Below the pieces are notes generated by a model. That model saw only the letters and a program-made list of their open reading frames with translations. It made no database searches and was not told where the DNA came from. The position numbers and the translations under genes are program-made. DNA of 49,915 bases from Lachnospiraceae bacterium (GTDB taxonomy: Bacteria > Bacillota > Clostridia > Lachnospirales > Lachnospiraceae): NCBI GenBank assembly GCA_015057455.1, contig SVEH01000004.1:1-49915 (forward strand), read 5' to 3'. This document shows positions 40,402-48,929 of the stretch, one piece after another; position 1 is the stretch's first letter, and the number at the start of each line of letters is the position of its first letter.

Positions 40402-40509
40402 ATGCTAAAAGTATATATTAAGTTAGTACAAACAGGTAGAAGAACAATTGAATCTATCCCAGTTGATTATAGAGAACAAGTAAGGTTGGCGATAGAGGGT
40501 GAACAGTAG
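40402..40509 (+). CDS. CD1375-type small phage protein
   Basis: 35 residues: MLKVYIKLVQTGRRTIE, then IPVDYREQVRLAIE. This pattern matches the short CD1375-like proteins found between tail and lysis genes in clostridial phages. Ribosome site GAGGTGATAG. Confidence 0.6.
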   Translation: MLKVYIKLVQTGRRTIESIPVDYREQVRLAIEGEQ

Positions 40510-40657
40510 GATAATTGAAGTTATAACAGAATACGAAGATACAATACAAAATTTAGTTAAAGCAAATCATGCTTTAATAGAAGAAAATGAACAATTAAAA
40601 GCAATACTAAAAGAAGATGTAAATAACACATCTTCTTTTTTAGTGGAAAGAAGGTAA
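40499..40657 (+). CDS. Possible small coiled-coil protein
   Basis: 52 residues from GTG 40499, overlapping the previous gene. Helical, with LIEENEQLKAILKED. A strong terminator lies inside its last codons and the ribosome site is weak, so translation is uncertain. Confidence 0.35.
   Translation: MNSRIIEVITEYEDTIQNLVKANHALIEENEQLKAILKEDVNNTSSFLVERR
40609..40641 (+). terminator. Terminator between tail/DGR and lysis modules
   Basis: Perfect 12-bp stem AAAAGAAGATGT/ACATCTTCTTTT with a 7-base loop and a T-run. It separates the DGR region from the holin gene. Confidence 0.85.
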
Positions 40658-40658
40658 A

Positions 40659-41090
40659 ATGAAAAAACAGATATGTATAGGTATCGGAACTATTGGAAGT
40701 TTTCTTATTAAATTAGTAGGAGGTTGGGATTCACTTATGCAGACATTATTAATATTTATGATAATTGACTATGTAAGCGGGTGGACAGTTGCTGCAGTAT
40801 TCCAAAATTCGACTAAAACACAAAATGGAGGCTTGGAAAGTAAAGCGGGATTAAAAGGCTTGATTAAAAAATGTATGATATTACTTTTGGTAGTAGCGAT
40901 GCAATGTGTAGATGTTGCATTAAAATGCGATTATATTCGCAATGCAGCAATTATAGGATTTGCAGCAAATGAACTTATATCAATAGTAGAGAATGCAAAA
41001 CTAATGGGGATTCCAATGCCAAAAGTAGTCTATAAAGCAATTGATGTTATGAATGAAAAGGAGAAGAAGAATTATGAACAGAAGTATTAA
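40659..41090 (+). CDS. Holin (phage holin_4_1 / TcdE-like family)
   Basis: 143 residues. Hydrophobic segments at about 5-20, 27-47, 72-90 and 95-112, with DYVSGWTVA and SKAGLKGLIKKC typical of this holin family. It makes the membrane pore that lets the endolysin out. First gene of the lysis cassette. Confidence 0.88.
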   Translation: MKKQICIGIGTIGSFLIKLVGGWDSLMQTLLIFMIIDYVSGWTVAAVFQNSTKTQNGGLESKAGLKGLIKKCMILLLVVAMQCVDVALKCDYIRNAAIIGFAANELISIVENAKLMGIPMPKVVYKAIDVMNEKEKKNYEQKY

Positions 41091-41622
41091 ATTAGGATTA
41101 ATTATATTTATTAGTATAGTTTTAGTGATGTTGCTAGGAGTATTTACTGTACAAGGTTCGCAAAATAAAGCTATAGCATTAGAGGAACAAGTCAACACAG
41201 CATCATCGGATATTAAGGTTCAAGAAAAAAGAAGAGTTGACCTGGTCTATAATTTGGCAGACTGTGTGAAACAATACGACAAGCATGAGGCACAAACATT
41301 AAAAGATATAGTAAAAGGAAGAAATAAGTCGAGTAATATAGAAAATGTAAGTACAGCTATAACAGCAGTTACAGAAGCGTATCCTGAATTGAAATCTAAC
41401 GAGAACTATAAAGAATTAATGAATGAATTGGCCATAACAGAAAATCTAATAGCAGAGTATCGAAGTAATTATAATGCACAAATAAAAGAATACAACAGAT
41501 ATATTAGAAAGTTTCCATCAAGATTTTATTTAAGCTTAGTTGGATATGATGCACAAAATTATACATATTTAAATTATGATGCACCACCTGATGCACCACA
41601 AGACTTGTTTGGAAAGGAATAA
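41074..41622 (+). CDS. LemA family membrane-anchored protein
   Basis: 182 residues from ATG 41074 (AAGGAGAAG upstream), overlapping holin by 17 bases. One N-terminal membrane segment (~7-29), then a LemA-type helical bundle: VDLVYNLADCVKQYDKHE, LIAEYRSNYNAQIKEYNRYI, FPSRFYLSLVGY. LemA proteins are normally chromosomal; this one sits between holin and endolysin. Function unknown; envelope stress or lysis timing are guesses. Confidence 0.8.
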   Translation: MNRSIKLGLIIFISIVLVMLLGVFTVQGSQNKAIALEEQVNTASSDIKVQEKRRVDLVYNLADCVKQYDKHEAQTLKDIVKGRNKSSNIENVSTAITAVTEAYPELKSNENYKELMNELAITENLIAEYRSNYNAQIKEYNRYIRKFPSRFYLSLVGYDAQNYTYLNYDAPPDAPQDLFGKE

Positions 41623-41625
41623 GAA

Positions 41626-42348
41626 ATGAAAGATATTGAAATTACTAAAAGAGAAGTAATAGCCAGTATATCTATAGTAGCTATTATGTTGATTATTGGA
41701 GTAATTATATCAACGAAGTTATCTGAGAATGCTATGGATAAAAATGAAAAATATAATAAGGCTATTAATATAGAAGAAACTGAAATATTTAAATATGGAA
41801 TGAGAACTGATGTGGGTAATGCATTTGTGTATGGAGAACTTAAAGCAGTAGATCCAGTAACATATGATGAAATAGGTGAAAAGTATATGTATATTAAAAA
41901 AGTAAAAGAAAAATATACACAACACACCAGAGTTGTTACATATAGGAGTGGAGGACACACCAGAACAAGAACTGAGACATACTGGTCTTGGGATAAAGTA
42001 GGAACAGAATCTAAGAAATGTAAGAAAATAATGTTTTGCAATGTGGAATTCAACAGTAACAAAATAGAAATACCAAGTGCAGAATTTATAAAAACAATTA
42101 AAGAATCATATTTCATTAGATACAAGTATTATGGTACCAGTGTAAAAAGCACTGGTACCATTTTTACAAAATTAAAAAAGAATACCATATCTAATAGTAG
42201 TAGATTCTATGAAAATAAGAAGATACAGGAAACGAAGGAACTAGTGAAAGATAAACACTCAAATATAATTTTTTGGGTATTTTGGATAATATTAACAGTT
42301 GTTATAGTGTTTGGATTCTATTACCTAGAAAATGAATGGTTAGAGTAA
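41626..42348 (+). CDS. Membrane protein paired with the LemA-like gene
   Basis: 240 residues, 3 bases after the LemA-like gene. One membrane segment near the N-terminus (~12-31) and one near the C-terminus (~215-234), with a ~180-residue Tyr/Thr/Lys-rich domain between them that probably faces outside. It contains VVTYRSGGHTRTRTETYWSW. Its coding sequence includes a terminator-like hairpin at 42131-42165. Family not recognised; likely partner of the LemA-like protein. Confidence 0.65.
   Translation: MKDIEITKREVIASISIVAIMLIIGVIISTKLSENAMDKNEKYNKAINIEETEIFKYGMRTDVGNAFVYGELKAVDPVTYDEIGEKYMYIKKVKEKYTQHTRVVTYRSGGHTRTRTETYWSWDKVGTESKKCKKIMFCNVEFNSNKIEIPSAEFIKTIKESYFIRYKYYGTSVKSTGTIFTKLKKNTISNSSRFYENKKIQETKELVKDKHSNIIFWVFWIILTVVIVFGFYYLENEWLE
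42131..42165 (+). terminator. Intragenic terminator-like hairpin
   Basis: Perfect 12-bp stem ATGGTACCAGTG/CACTGGTACCAT (42131-42142 with 42150-42161) with five T residues, inside the coding sequence of the LemA partner. It may lower endolysin expression until late. Confidence 0.6.
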
Positions 42349-42365
42349 AGAAAGGTTGTGATTTA

Positions 42366-42974
42366 ATGAAAACAAATACAGCAGGAATAAAATTAATTCA
42401 GTCATTTGAAAGTTGTAAGTTAAAAGCGTATAAGGCAGTAGCTACAGAAAAATATTATACAATAGGTTGGGGGCATTATGGCCAAGATGTCTCAAAGGAT
42501 GAAGAGTGGACCCAGGAACAAGCAGATAATCAATTCGAGAAAGATTTAGTAAAGTATGAAAACTATGTAAATAAGTATGTAGACATAAAGTTGAATGAAA
42601 ATCAATTTAGTGCATTAGTATCTTTTTGTTATAATTGTGGACAAGCTAATCTTAAGAAACTAGTTAAAGATAGAAATACAGAAGAAATAGCTGATGCTAT
42701 GCCATTGTATAACAAGAGTGGTGGTAAAGTATACAATGGATTAGTGAGACGAAGAAAAGCAGAAGTTGCATTATTTAATAAATCTGTAGCTGATACATAT
42801 GAAGTAAAGACAACAGCTAGATTAAATATAAGAAAAGGTGCAGGAAAGAAATATGCAAAAGTAGGTTTATATGAAAAAAATCAAACCGTTGAAATACTAA
42901 GCGTTAGTAATTCAAAATTATGGGGGTTAACGAATAAAGGTTGGATATGCTTAGAGTACACTAAGAAGATATAA
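42366..42974 (+). CDS. Endolysin: GH24 lysozyme with C-terminal SH3 domain
   Basis: 202 residues from ATG 42366 (AAAGG upstream). Catalytic Glu15 in SFESCKLKAY and Thr32 in YYTIGWGHYG fit the T4-lysozyme-like GH24 site; NENQFSALVSFCYNCG is the second family motif. The C-terminal ~55 residues form an SH3b-type wall-binding domain (LNIRKGAGKKYAK, ending GWICLEY). It cuts peptidoglycan after holin opens the membrane. No signal peptide. Confidence 0.92.
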   Translation: MKTNTAGIKLIQSFESCKLKAYKAVATEKYYTIGWGHYGQDVSKDEEWTQEQADNQFEKDLVKYENYVNKYVDIKLNENQFSALVSFCYNCGQANLKKLVKDRNTEEIADAMPLYNKSGGKVYNGLVRRRKAEVALFNKSVADTYEVKTTARLNIRKGAGKKYAKVGLYEKNQTVEILSVSNSKLWGLTNKGWICLEYTKKI

Positions 42975-43127
42975 AAAAGTATTGTTAAAATTGTAAATTT
43001 ATGATAAATTAGATGTAGTTAGTGATGTATTCACTTTCTACTCCCACCCTATTATACTTATAGCGTGCATGTTTTTAAAAATATGCGCGTTATATAAAAG
43101 TATATAAAGCTGTATAAAGTGTTTTGA
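42975..43127. other. Noncoding right end of the prophage
   Basis: No gene. A hairpin with G-U pairs (43060-43070 with 43083-43093) has a T/A-rich loop and may end the lysis transcript. The rest is AT-rich DNA leading to the arm repeats. Confidence 0.45.
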
Positions 43128-43148
43128 GTATGACACAAGTATGACACA
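43128..43148 (+). repeat. Two GTATGACACA arm-type repeats at the right end
   Basis: Copies at 43128-43137 and 43139-43148, the same sequence and 11-bp spacing as at the left end. Each is followed by AAAAAG(A/C)C as at the last left copy, so the two ends share about 20 bp of arrangement. Confidence 0.65.
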
Positions 43149-43184
43149 AAAAGCCTTGTTTGAGTTGGAAATAGGTATGCGACT

Positions 43185-43223
43185 GTTTCTATCCAAGAAG
43201 CAGCAGATGCAGGTAAATTTTAA
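43185..43223 (+). pseudogene. attR core and displaced 3' end of the host GGGtGRT gene
   Basis: Begins with the 14-bp core GTTTCTATCCAAGA, then continues to encode VSIQEAADAGKF and a stop. The intact gene at 6769-7779 ends VSIQEASDNGKF. The remaining gene is absent here, so this is the host end cut off by phage integration. Confidence 0.8.
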
Positions 43224-43249
43224 TTAGATATTTATAAATTAAGAAGAGG

Positions 43250-43292
43250 ACTCTTGGTAACTTTGTAATAAAGTAGCCAAGGGTTTTCTTTT
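43250..43292 (+). terminator. Original host terminator of the GGGtGRT gene
   Basis: 15-bp stem with one mismatch (43250-43264 with 43270-43284) and a T-rich run, 27 bases after the displaced gene end. It probably closed the operon before the phage entered. Confidence 0.75.
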
Positions 43293-43369
43293 ATGAAATT
43301 TTATACGATAACAGTAAATGGATAGTTATGTTTAAATGATATATAACTAATGTAAAAGAGGTGTCATTT

Positions 43370-45187
43370 ATGAGACTAGGTTTTGGTAATAAGATAAAGG
43401 ATGATATAGAGTACCATAATGAAAAAACATGCAATAATCAAATAAATAATATAATAGAAAAAAATAAGAGAATATGTATCCAAGCATTAGTGGTTTATGG
43501 AATAGGTATGATACTTACAATATTATTAGGTGTTGTTATACAAGTTTCATTTGAAATTGTTAATGCAGTTTTAGTACTTGTAGGGATTGGATATTCATTA
43601 TTTATGAGAAAATTAAGTGGAGATAATGATTATAAGATAGATAGCTCAATTTTAATATCTTCAGCAATACTTAAGCTAATATTTATGTTTTCTGTTATAT
43701 ATGAGGTTAATACATGGTATGGTGAAGAAATAAAAGCAGCAGAAATAACAGAGTATTATATGTTATATGTGATATTTTATGTTCAATTAATTGCAGAGAC
43801 AATATATTTTTTAAGACAAAAAAAATCATTGAAGTATAGAAGAGTAATTCTAAATATAACGTTGATGTCATATGTAGCATTTGTTTTTATTAATAATTCT
43901 TTTTGGGTATTATTGATTTTAGTACCTGTTTTTATTACATATTTGCAGTGTGATGATGTTAAATATCTTGCTAGACGAATGATATTTGCTAATGTAATAG
44001 CTATATGTGGAGGATTAAATCAGTCAGATTATTACGACACAAAAGAGTATTCATTTATTACAGAAATACCAGGATATTTAAAAAGGGCTATTAGTAATCT
44101 TTTAATAGATGAGTCTGAACATATGCTATGTACATATATTATAATTTGCACATTGTTAATTATGTTTTCAGTATCAATGCTTAGTGTTACAAAATTAAAT
44201 AAGGATATAAATAATCAAAGAATAAAAAATATAGAGAATGAACAGGAACGCATAGAAAAGCTAACAAGTAAAATAATAGATATTGGTATGAAAATTAAAT
44301 TAAACTCTTTTAATACAACTAAGGTAGTTGATGAATTGGATAAGTCATCTAATGATTCGGGGCGAGTATTAAAAGATATTGCTAGGGAAACGGAAAACAA
44401 TGTAAGTAGAATTGAAAAACAAACGGAGATGACATTTAATATATCTAGTTTAATAAATGATGTTGCAAATGAAGTAAATAAAGCATCTGTAACAACTAAA
44501 AAATCTATGGATGAATTAGAAAAAAGTAAGATAAGTTTTGTTAATTTGAAAGCAAAATCAGATAAGATATATGATGGTAATAAACAAATTATAGAAACTA
44601 TAGATAAATTTATTATGAACGCAAGGCGTATAAAAGGAATAACTGAAAAAATGGAGTATATATTAGATGAAACTAGATTGTTGTCATATAATACGCATAT
44701 AAAAAGTGCTAAGGCAATGGAGTTAGGAAAAGGATTTGAAGTTATAGCTAATCAAATTAATAATTTGGCTCTTCAAACATCAGATTTAACTATAAAAGTA
44801 ACAGAGATTGTAGAAAAACTAGAAGATAGTGCATCTGATGTATATAAGGTAGTTCATGATGTTGTTTCTGCAATAGAAGATGAAACATATACATTAGATA
44901 AATCTATGGACGCTTTTGGATCAATGGCACAGCAAATGCATAGCTTAGATACCAGTGTATATGATATGTCAAATAAACTGGATAATGTTGAAAAATTCAA
45001 TGATGAAATTAAGAGTCATATATCAAAATTAATGGCTTCTAGTGAAGAAGTTACAGCAAGTACAACTAATTTGGTTGAGTTAAATAAAGTGAATACACAA
45101 GGCATAAAGGATACTAGAAAATTGATAGATAATATGCTTATAGATGCAGACAAGCTTGAAGAGTATTCATATACAAGTAAGTTTTAG
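43370..45187 (+). CDS. Chemoreceptor-like protein with altered signalling tip
   Basis: 605 residues. About seven hydrophobic segments lie within the first ~270 residues, then a long coiled coil. The tip region (~429-462) reads ETRLLSYNTHIKSAKAMELG...FEVIANQINNLA. Compared with the canonical tip, key positions are changed: QTN to [14 protein letters not shown] to NTHIKSAKAME. Coupling to CheA may be lost or specialised. ATG 43370 follows GAGGTG. No HAMP domain seen. Confidence 0.75.
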   Translation: MRLGFGNKIKDDIEYHNEKTCNNQINNIIEKNKRICIQALVVYGIGMILTILLGVVIQVSFEIVNAVLVLVGIGYSLFMRKLSGDNDYKIDSSILISSAILKLIFMFSVIYEVNTWYGEEIKAAEITEYYMLYVIFYVQLIAETIYFLRQKKSLKYRRVILNITLMSYVAFVFINNSFWVLLILVPVFITYLQCDDVKYLARRMIFANVIAICGGLNQSDYYDTKEYSFITEIPGYLKRAISNLLIDESEHMLCTYIIICTLLIMFSVSMLSVTKLNKDINNQRIKNIENEQERIEKLTSKIIDIGMKIKLNSFNTTKVVDELDKSSNDSGRVLKDIARETENNVSRIEKQTEMTFNISSLINDVANEVNKASVTTKKSMDELEKSKISFVNLKAKSDKIYDGNKQIIETIDKFIMNARRIKGITEKMEYILDETRLLSYNTHIKSAKAMELGKGFEVIANQINNLALQTSDLTIKVTEIVEKLEDSASDVYKVVHDVVSAIEDETYTLDKSMDAFGSMAQQMHSLDTSVYDMSNKLDNVEKFNDEIKSHISKLMASSEEVTASTTNLVELNKVNTQGIKDTRKLIDNMLIDADKLEEYSYTSKF

Positions 45188-45244
45188 AATTAATGTTTAT
45201 TTGTAGTAGATAATATATTGTTTAATTGTTTATAGGAGACGTAT

Positions 45245-46897
45245 ATGCAAGATAATAAAATTTTAAAGCCACTAATATTATTAATAGAGCCAATAGCATG
45301 TATATTAACAGCTATATTACAAGCTATGTTTGGAATAGTAAATAACAGAATAAGTGTAATAATAATTGCACATTATATAATCGTATGTATATATTATATA
45401 GCAATGAAGAAATATAAATTAAGAGAGACAAGCAATATTGCTTTAAGAAATAAGTTGGTTTTATCATATGCTACAATAACAGAAGTAATTATTTTAGTGG
45501 GAATAATGATAGAATTAAGATACGATTCGTATAGTGATTTTTTGTTTTACATAATATTATTTAGTATGAGTTGTATGATGTTTATTAATAGTGCCATACT
45601 GTTGAAAAGAGAGAATTCAAAGAAATATAAGTATGTATTACTTGCAGAGTTTGTATTAATATTTTTATGGACAAGTATAACAGTAGAATCAAATTGGATA
45701 TTCTTTGTTCCATTACCAATAATAGTAGTATGTACAATATATGGAGAACCTAAGTTTTTGCAGTTATCAGGGATAGTTGTAATATTGGCATCAATATATT
45801 CATGCATTTGTAAGGTTCAGATAGTTGATGAAAAACCTTATTATTTTATATGGATGTATATGGGAATAATATTGATGTATATTGTATTTATGTTAAGTAT
45901 AAATATGTCTTCGAATATGATTGGAAAGATAAATAAAGATAGATTTCAAGAGTTAGAAACTAAAAAGAATAAAATGTTGGATTTATCAAAGGATACAATA
46001 GATTTAGGTAAAAATATAAAAGAACAAGCGTACAAGACAAACAGCATTATTTCAGATATTGGTGATTCAACAAAAAATATATTAATGAGTTTTGACAGTA
46101 TTGCATATGGTAATAGTGAAAATTTAGAAAGTGCAACGGAGCAGAAGAATATGACATATAATATTAACGATATGTTGGCAAAAGTAAAAGAGGAGGTTGT
46201 AAGAGCAACGAGTGCCACAAATTCTTCTTATAGCAGTCTTAGGACAAATAATGAATCTGTAGTAGATCTTAAAGAAAAAACATATTTAATTGCTAAAAAT
46301 AATAAAAATGTTCTTTCAGCTATAGATATATTTATAGAGTATATATCACAAATAAAAAATATTATAACGAGTATATTGGATATGTCAAATCAAATTGACA
46401 TGTTATCTTTGAATGCAGGAATAGAGGCAGCAAGAGCAGGAAAAGAAAGAAAAAGTTTTAAAGAAGTGGCCAGCGCAATAGAAAATTTGGCAGCTGAAAC
46501 AGATAGATTGACAGATGAAGTGTATACAATAATAATTGATTTAGAGGAAGATATAGTTGATGCTAGGCAGGCTATAAATGATATAGCTACAGGAATAGAT
46601 AGCGAAAATAAAATAATACAACAAACAGTCAATTCATTTGAGTTTATAGGGGGATTTTTTGGAGAATTACGAAATTATATGGATGGAATTTCTAGTAAAG
46701 TGGAAAGAATAATAAAATACAGTAAACGTATAGAAAAACAATCAGAAAATGTAGTTGAATTAAGTGAAAAAACTAAAGAAAATACAGGGATAGCGCTAGA
46801 AATAAATAAAAATAATAAAGAAAAGTCTGAGAGTACAAAGGAATTAATGATTGAATTAGTGAAAATTGTTGATGAATTAGATGAACATATTATTTAA
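45245..46897 (+). CDS. Chemoreceptor-like protein with partly altered tip
   Basis: 550 residues, same architecture as the preceding gene: membrane region to ~225 with about six or seven segments, then coiled coil. The tip (~383-420) keeps QIDMLSLNAGIEAARAG but then has KERKSFKEVASAIENLA in place of [19 protein letters not shown] precedes ATG 45245. The two genes are adjacent on the same strand and may form heteromers. Confidence 0.75.
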   Translation: MQDNKILKPLILLIEPIACILTAILQAMFGIVNNRISVIIIAHYIIVCIYYIAMKKYKLRETSNIALRNKLVLSYATITEVIILVGIMIELRYDSYSDFLFYIILFSMSCMMFINSAILLKRENSKKYKYVLLAEFVLIFLWTSITVESNWIFFVPLPIIVVCTIYGEPKFLQLSGIVVILASIYSCICKVQIVDEKPYYFIWMYMGIILMYIVFMLSINMSSNMIGKINKDRFQELETKKNKMLDLSKDTIDLGKNIKEQAYKTNSIISDIGDSTKNILMSFDSIAYGNSENLESATEQKNMTYNINDMLAKVKEEVVRATSATNSSYSSLRTNNESVVDLKEKTYLIAKNNKNVLSAIDIFIEYISQIKNIITSILDMSNQIDMLSLNAGIEAARAGKERKSFKEVASAIENLAAETDRLTDEVYTIIIDLEEDIVDARQAINDIATGIDSENKIIQQTVNSFEFIGGFFGELRNYMDGISSKVERIIKYSKRIEKQSENVVELSEKTKENTGIALEINKNNKEKSESTKELMIELVKIVDELDEHII

Positions 46898-46907
46898 TTG
46901 TAAAAAA

Positions 46908-46936
46908 TTGACAAAATTTATAAATTGTTATAGAAT
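46908..46936 (+). promoter_or_regulatory. Promoter of the lysozyme-like gene
   Basis: TTGACA (46908-46913), 17 bases, TAGAAT (46931-46936). It is placed about 60 bases before the lysozyme-like gene, so this gene is likely expressed on its own. Confidence 0.65.
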
Positions 46937-46994
46937 AGTTGCCGACAAAAGTAAACAATAAAGTATTGCATAACTAAATTTAAGGAGTGATTAA

Positions 46995-47588
46995 ATGAAA
47001 GTAAATGCAGCAGGTATTAAATTAATTAAAACCTATATGAGAGAGTATGGTTATGTTAAGGGAGGATTATCCTATGATGCAATTGATGTGTGGGATAGTG
47101 CGGAGTGCGAGCAGCAGCGTAAGGAAGAATTTGAGAAGAAATTTGATGAGGAAATTGCTCGTTATAGTGTTTATGTAATGAGATTTTGCGAATTTGAGGC
47201 TAATGAAAATCAATTTAGTGCTTTAGTAAGTTTTGGGTATAATAATGGGGTAATTAATCTTAAAAAATTGCTTTCTGGTAAGACAGCTATCGATGTGTCT
47301 AATGATATTCTTAAGTTCATTAAAGTCAATGATAAAATCCAAAAGAATCTTGTAAAATTAAGAAAAGAAGAGAAGAAATTATTTGATAAACCAGTTGATA
47401 CGTCTTATGCTGTGCGTTTAATGGATACAAAGACAAGTGTGCGTAAAGGTGCTGGAAAAAAATATGATAAAACAGGTAGCGTGTTCAAAAAGGGAGAGAT
47501 TGTGAAAATTTTAAAAACTAATAGTGCTAAAACCTATGGTTTAACTAACATGGGATGGGTGTCACTAAAATATGCTATAAAAGTGTGA
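46995..47588 (+). CDS. Catalytically dead GH24 lysozyme-like protein with SH3 domain
   Basis: 197 residues, clearly homologous to the prophage endolysin: same start (MKVNAAGIKLI), NENQFSALVSFGYNNG near the middle and a C-terminal SH3 part with SVRKGAGKKYDK and NMGWVSLKY. The catalytic Glu15 position (SFES) is now TYMR, and TIGWGH is replaced by an acidic DVWDSAE stretch, so lysozyme activity should be lost. It lies outside the prophage with its own promoter and ribosome site (AAGGAG), so it looks retained, perhaps as a wall-binding or decoy protein. Confidence 0.75.
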   Translation: MKVNAAGIKLIKTYMREYGYVKGGLSYDAIDVWDSAECEQQRKEEFEKKFDEEIARYSVYVMRFCEFEANENQFSALVSFGYNNGVINLKKLLSGKTAIDVSNDILKFIKVNDKIQKNLVKLRKEEKKLFDKPVDTSYAVRLMDTKTSVRKGAGKKYDKTGSVFKKGEIVKILKTNSAKTYGLTNMGWVSLKYAIKV

Positions 47589-47758
47589 GATGTTGTGTGT
47601 AAAAAGTTACCATAACATTATTTTTTTAACCTAAATTTAGATGAAAAATAAGAGAAAAGAAATAGTATATGTTACGAAGAAAATAGCGGAATAAAATGTA
47701 AAAAAATTACAATTAAGTATATTTATAAAAAATAAATATAAAAAAATCATAAAAACCC

Positions 47759-47859
47759 TTTACACATATGGCTAAAAGACGATATAATAAAGTATAAAAA
47801 TTAGAAAAGTTGAATAAATATTAAAAGTTCTATTGACAGATAAAAAAACTGAGTACAAT
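47759..47859 (+). promoter_or_regulatory. Promoters of the amino-acid transporter gene
   Basis: The 315-base gap before the binding-protein gene has two promoter candidates: TTTACA-N18-TATAAT (47759-47788) and TTGACA-N15-TACAAT (47833-47859). No riboswitch or T-box features were seen; the rest is AT-rich. Confidence 0.5.
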
Positions 47860-47903
47860 TAGATGTTAAATAACAAATTATTATACCAAAGGAGGAACTT
47901 GAT

Positions 47904-48689
47904 ATGAAATTAAAGAAATATGTAGCATTAATGTTAGTAAGTATTATGAGTTTAAGTTTATTGAGTGGGTGTAGTAGTGGTAGTGCGTCAGCAGGCGAAA
48001 AGGATTCAAAAGAAAAGACAGTAATAAAGGTAGGAATGGAAGTTGCATATCCTCCTTTTGAGTACTATGAAGAAGATGGAACAACAATAACAGGAATTGA
48101 TTATGATTTAGCAATGGCTATTGGTGAAGAACTAGGATACGAGATGGAATTTGTTCCTGTAAGTTGGGATGGAATATTTGCAGGATTAGACAAGGGTGAT
48201 TATGATGTGATAATGTCAGCAATAACAATAACACCTGAGAGAATAGAAAAATATAAGTTTTCAACGCCATATATTCAAAACTATCAATGTTTAGTAACAA
48301 TGGCAGATGCTAAGAAAAAGCCTAAATCAATAAAAGAATTAAAAGGTTTAGAGGTAGGTTATCAAGAAGAATCTACATCAGATGTATATTTAACAGATTA
48401 TATTGAAGCAGGAGAAGTTAAATGTAAAACTAATGAGTATAATAAAATTATAGATACTTTTAGTGATTTAAAAAATGGAAGATTAGATGCAATGATAGTT
48501 GATTCAACTGTTGCAGAGCAATATACAGCAGATGGAACTTATGAAATTACATGGAAACAAGAAGATGAGCCAGAGGAATTTGGTGTATGCTTCCCAAAAA
48601 ATTCAGAATATGTTGATGAGTTTAATAAAGCACTTAAGACATTGGAAGATAACGGTAAGTTAGAAGAAATTTTAGGAAATTATTTTTAA
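47904..48689 (+). CDS. Amino-acid ABC transporter substrate-binding lipoprotein
   Basis: 261 residues. Lipoprotein signal with lipobox LLSGC (Cys at ~23). Family 3 solute-binding pattern: YPPFEYYEEDGT, GIDYDLAMAIGEELG, GLDKGDYDVIMSAITITPER. It captures an amino acid outside the membrane and delivers it to the permease encoded 240 bases later. Ribosome site AAAGGAGGAAC. Ligand not determinable here. Confidence 0.92.
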   Translation: MKLKKYVALMLVSIMSLSLLSGCSSGSASAGEKDSKEKTVIKVGMEVAYPPFEYYEEDGTTITGIDYDLAMAIGEELGYEMEFVPVSWDGIFAGLDKGDYDVIMSAITITPERIEKYKFSTPYIQNYQCLVTMADAKKKPKSIKELKGLEVGYQEESTSDVYLTDYIEAGEVKCKTNEYNKIIDTFSDLKNGRLDAMIVDSTVAEQYTADGTYEITWKQEDEPEEFGVCFPKNSEYVDEFNKALKTLEDNGKLEEILGNYF

Positions 48690-48781
48690 GATATTTTTAT
48701 AAATTGCTAAGTAAGGTAATTTTGTGAATTAATTAGTAGATAATATTAGAATGTAGTAGCTTTTTAAAACTTAGTATATAA

Positions 48782-48833
48782 TATGCCAATATTCAAATAC
48801 TATTAAATTATAATATATTTGGGTATTGGCATA
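48782..48833 (+). terminator. Hairpin between binding-protein and permease genes
   Basis: 18-bp stem with G-U pairs (48782-48799 with 48816-48833) and a 16-base AT loop, in the 240-base gap. A CTTTAC end follows, no strong T-run. It may lower permease relative to binding protein. Confidence 0.65.
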
Positions 48834-48929
48834 CTTTACAATTTAGTGGGGGATTAAGGTTAAATTAAATAACATCGATAGAATATAGGAAGTATAGAGA
48901 ATAGTTATAATAAAAGGCAGGGAGAATAT

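Larger units (their letters stand above)
7741..43198. mobile_element. Complete DGR-carrying siphophage-type prophage
   Basis: About 35.4 kb between direct copies of GTTTCTATCCAAGA (7741-7754 and 43185-43198). Tyrosine integrase, repressor and early switch are at the left; replication, late regulator, packaging, head, tail, DGR, lysis and endolysin genes follow in normal siphophage order. All head and tail functions appear intact. The only broken gene noticed is a small Cys-rich ORF at 17532, so the element may be inducible. The right end falls 211 bases after the endolysin gene. Confidence 0.93.

Noticed and set aside
47589..47903. Riboswitch or T-box before the amino-acid transporter
   Set aside because: No conserved T-box sequence or aptamer-like structure was visible, only promoters and AT-rich DNA.
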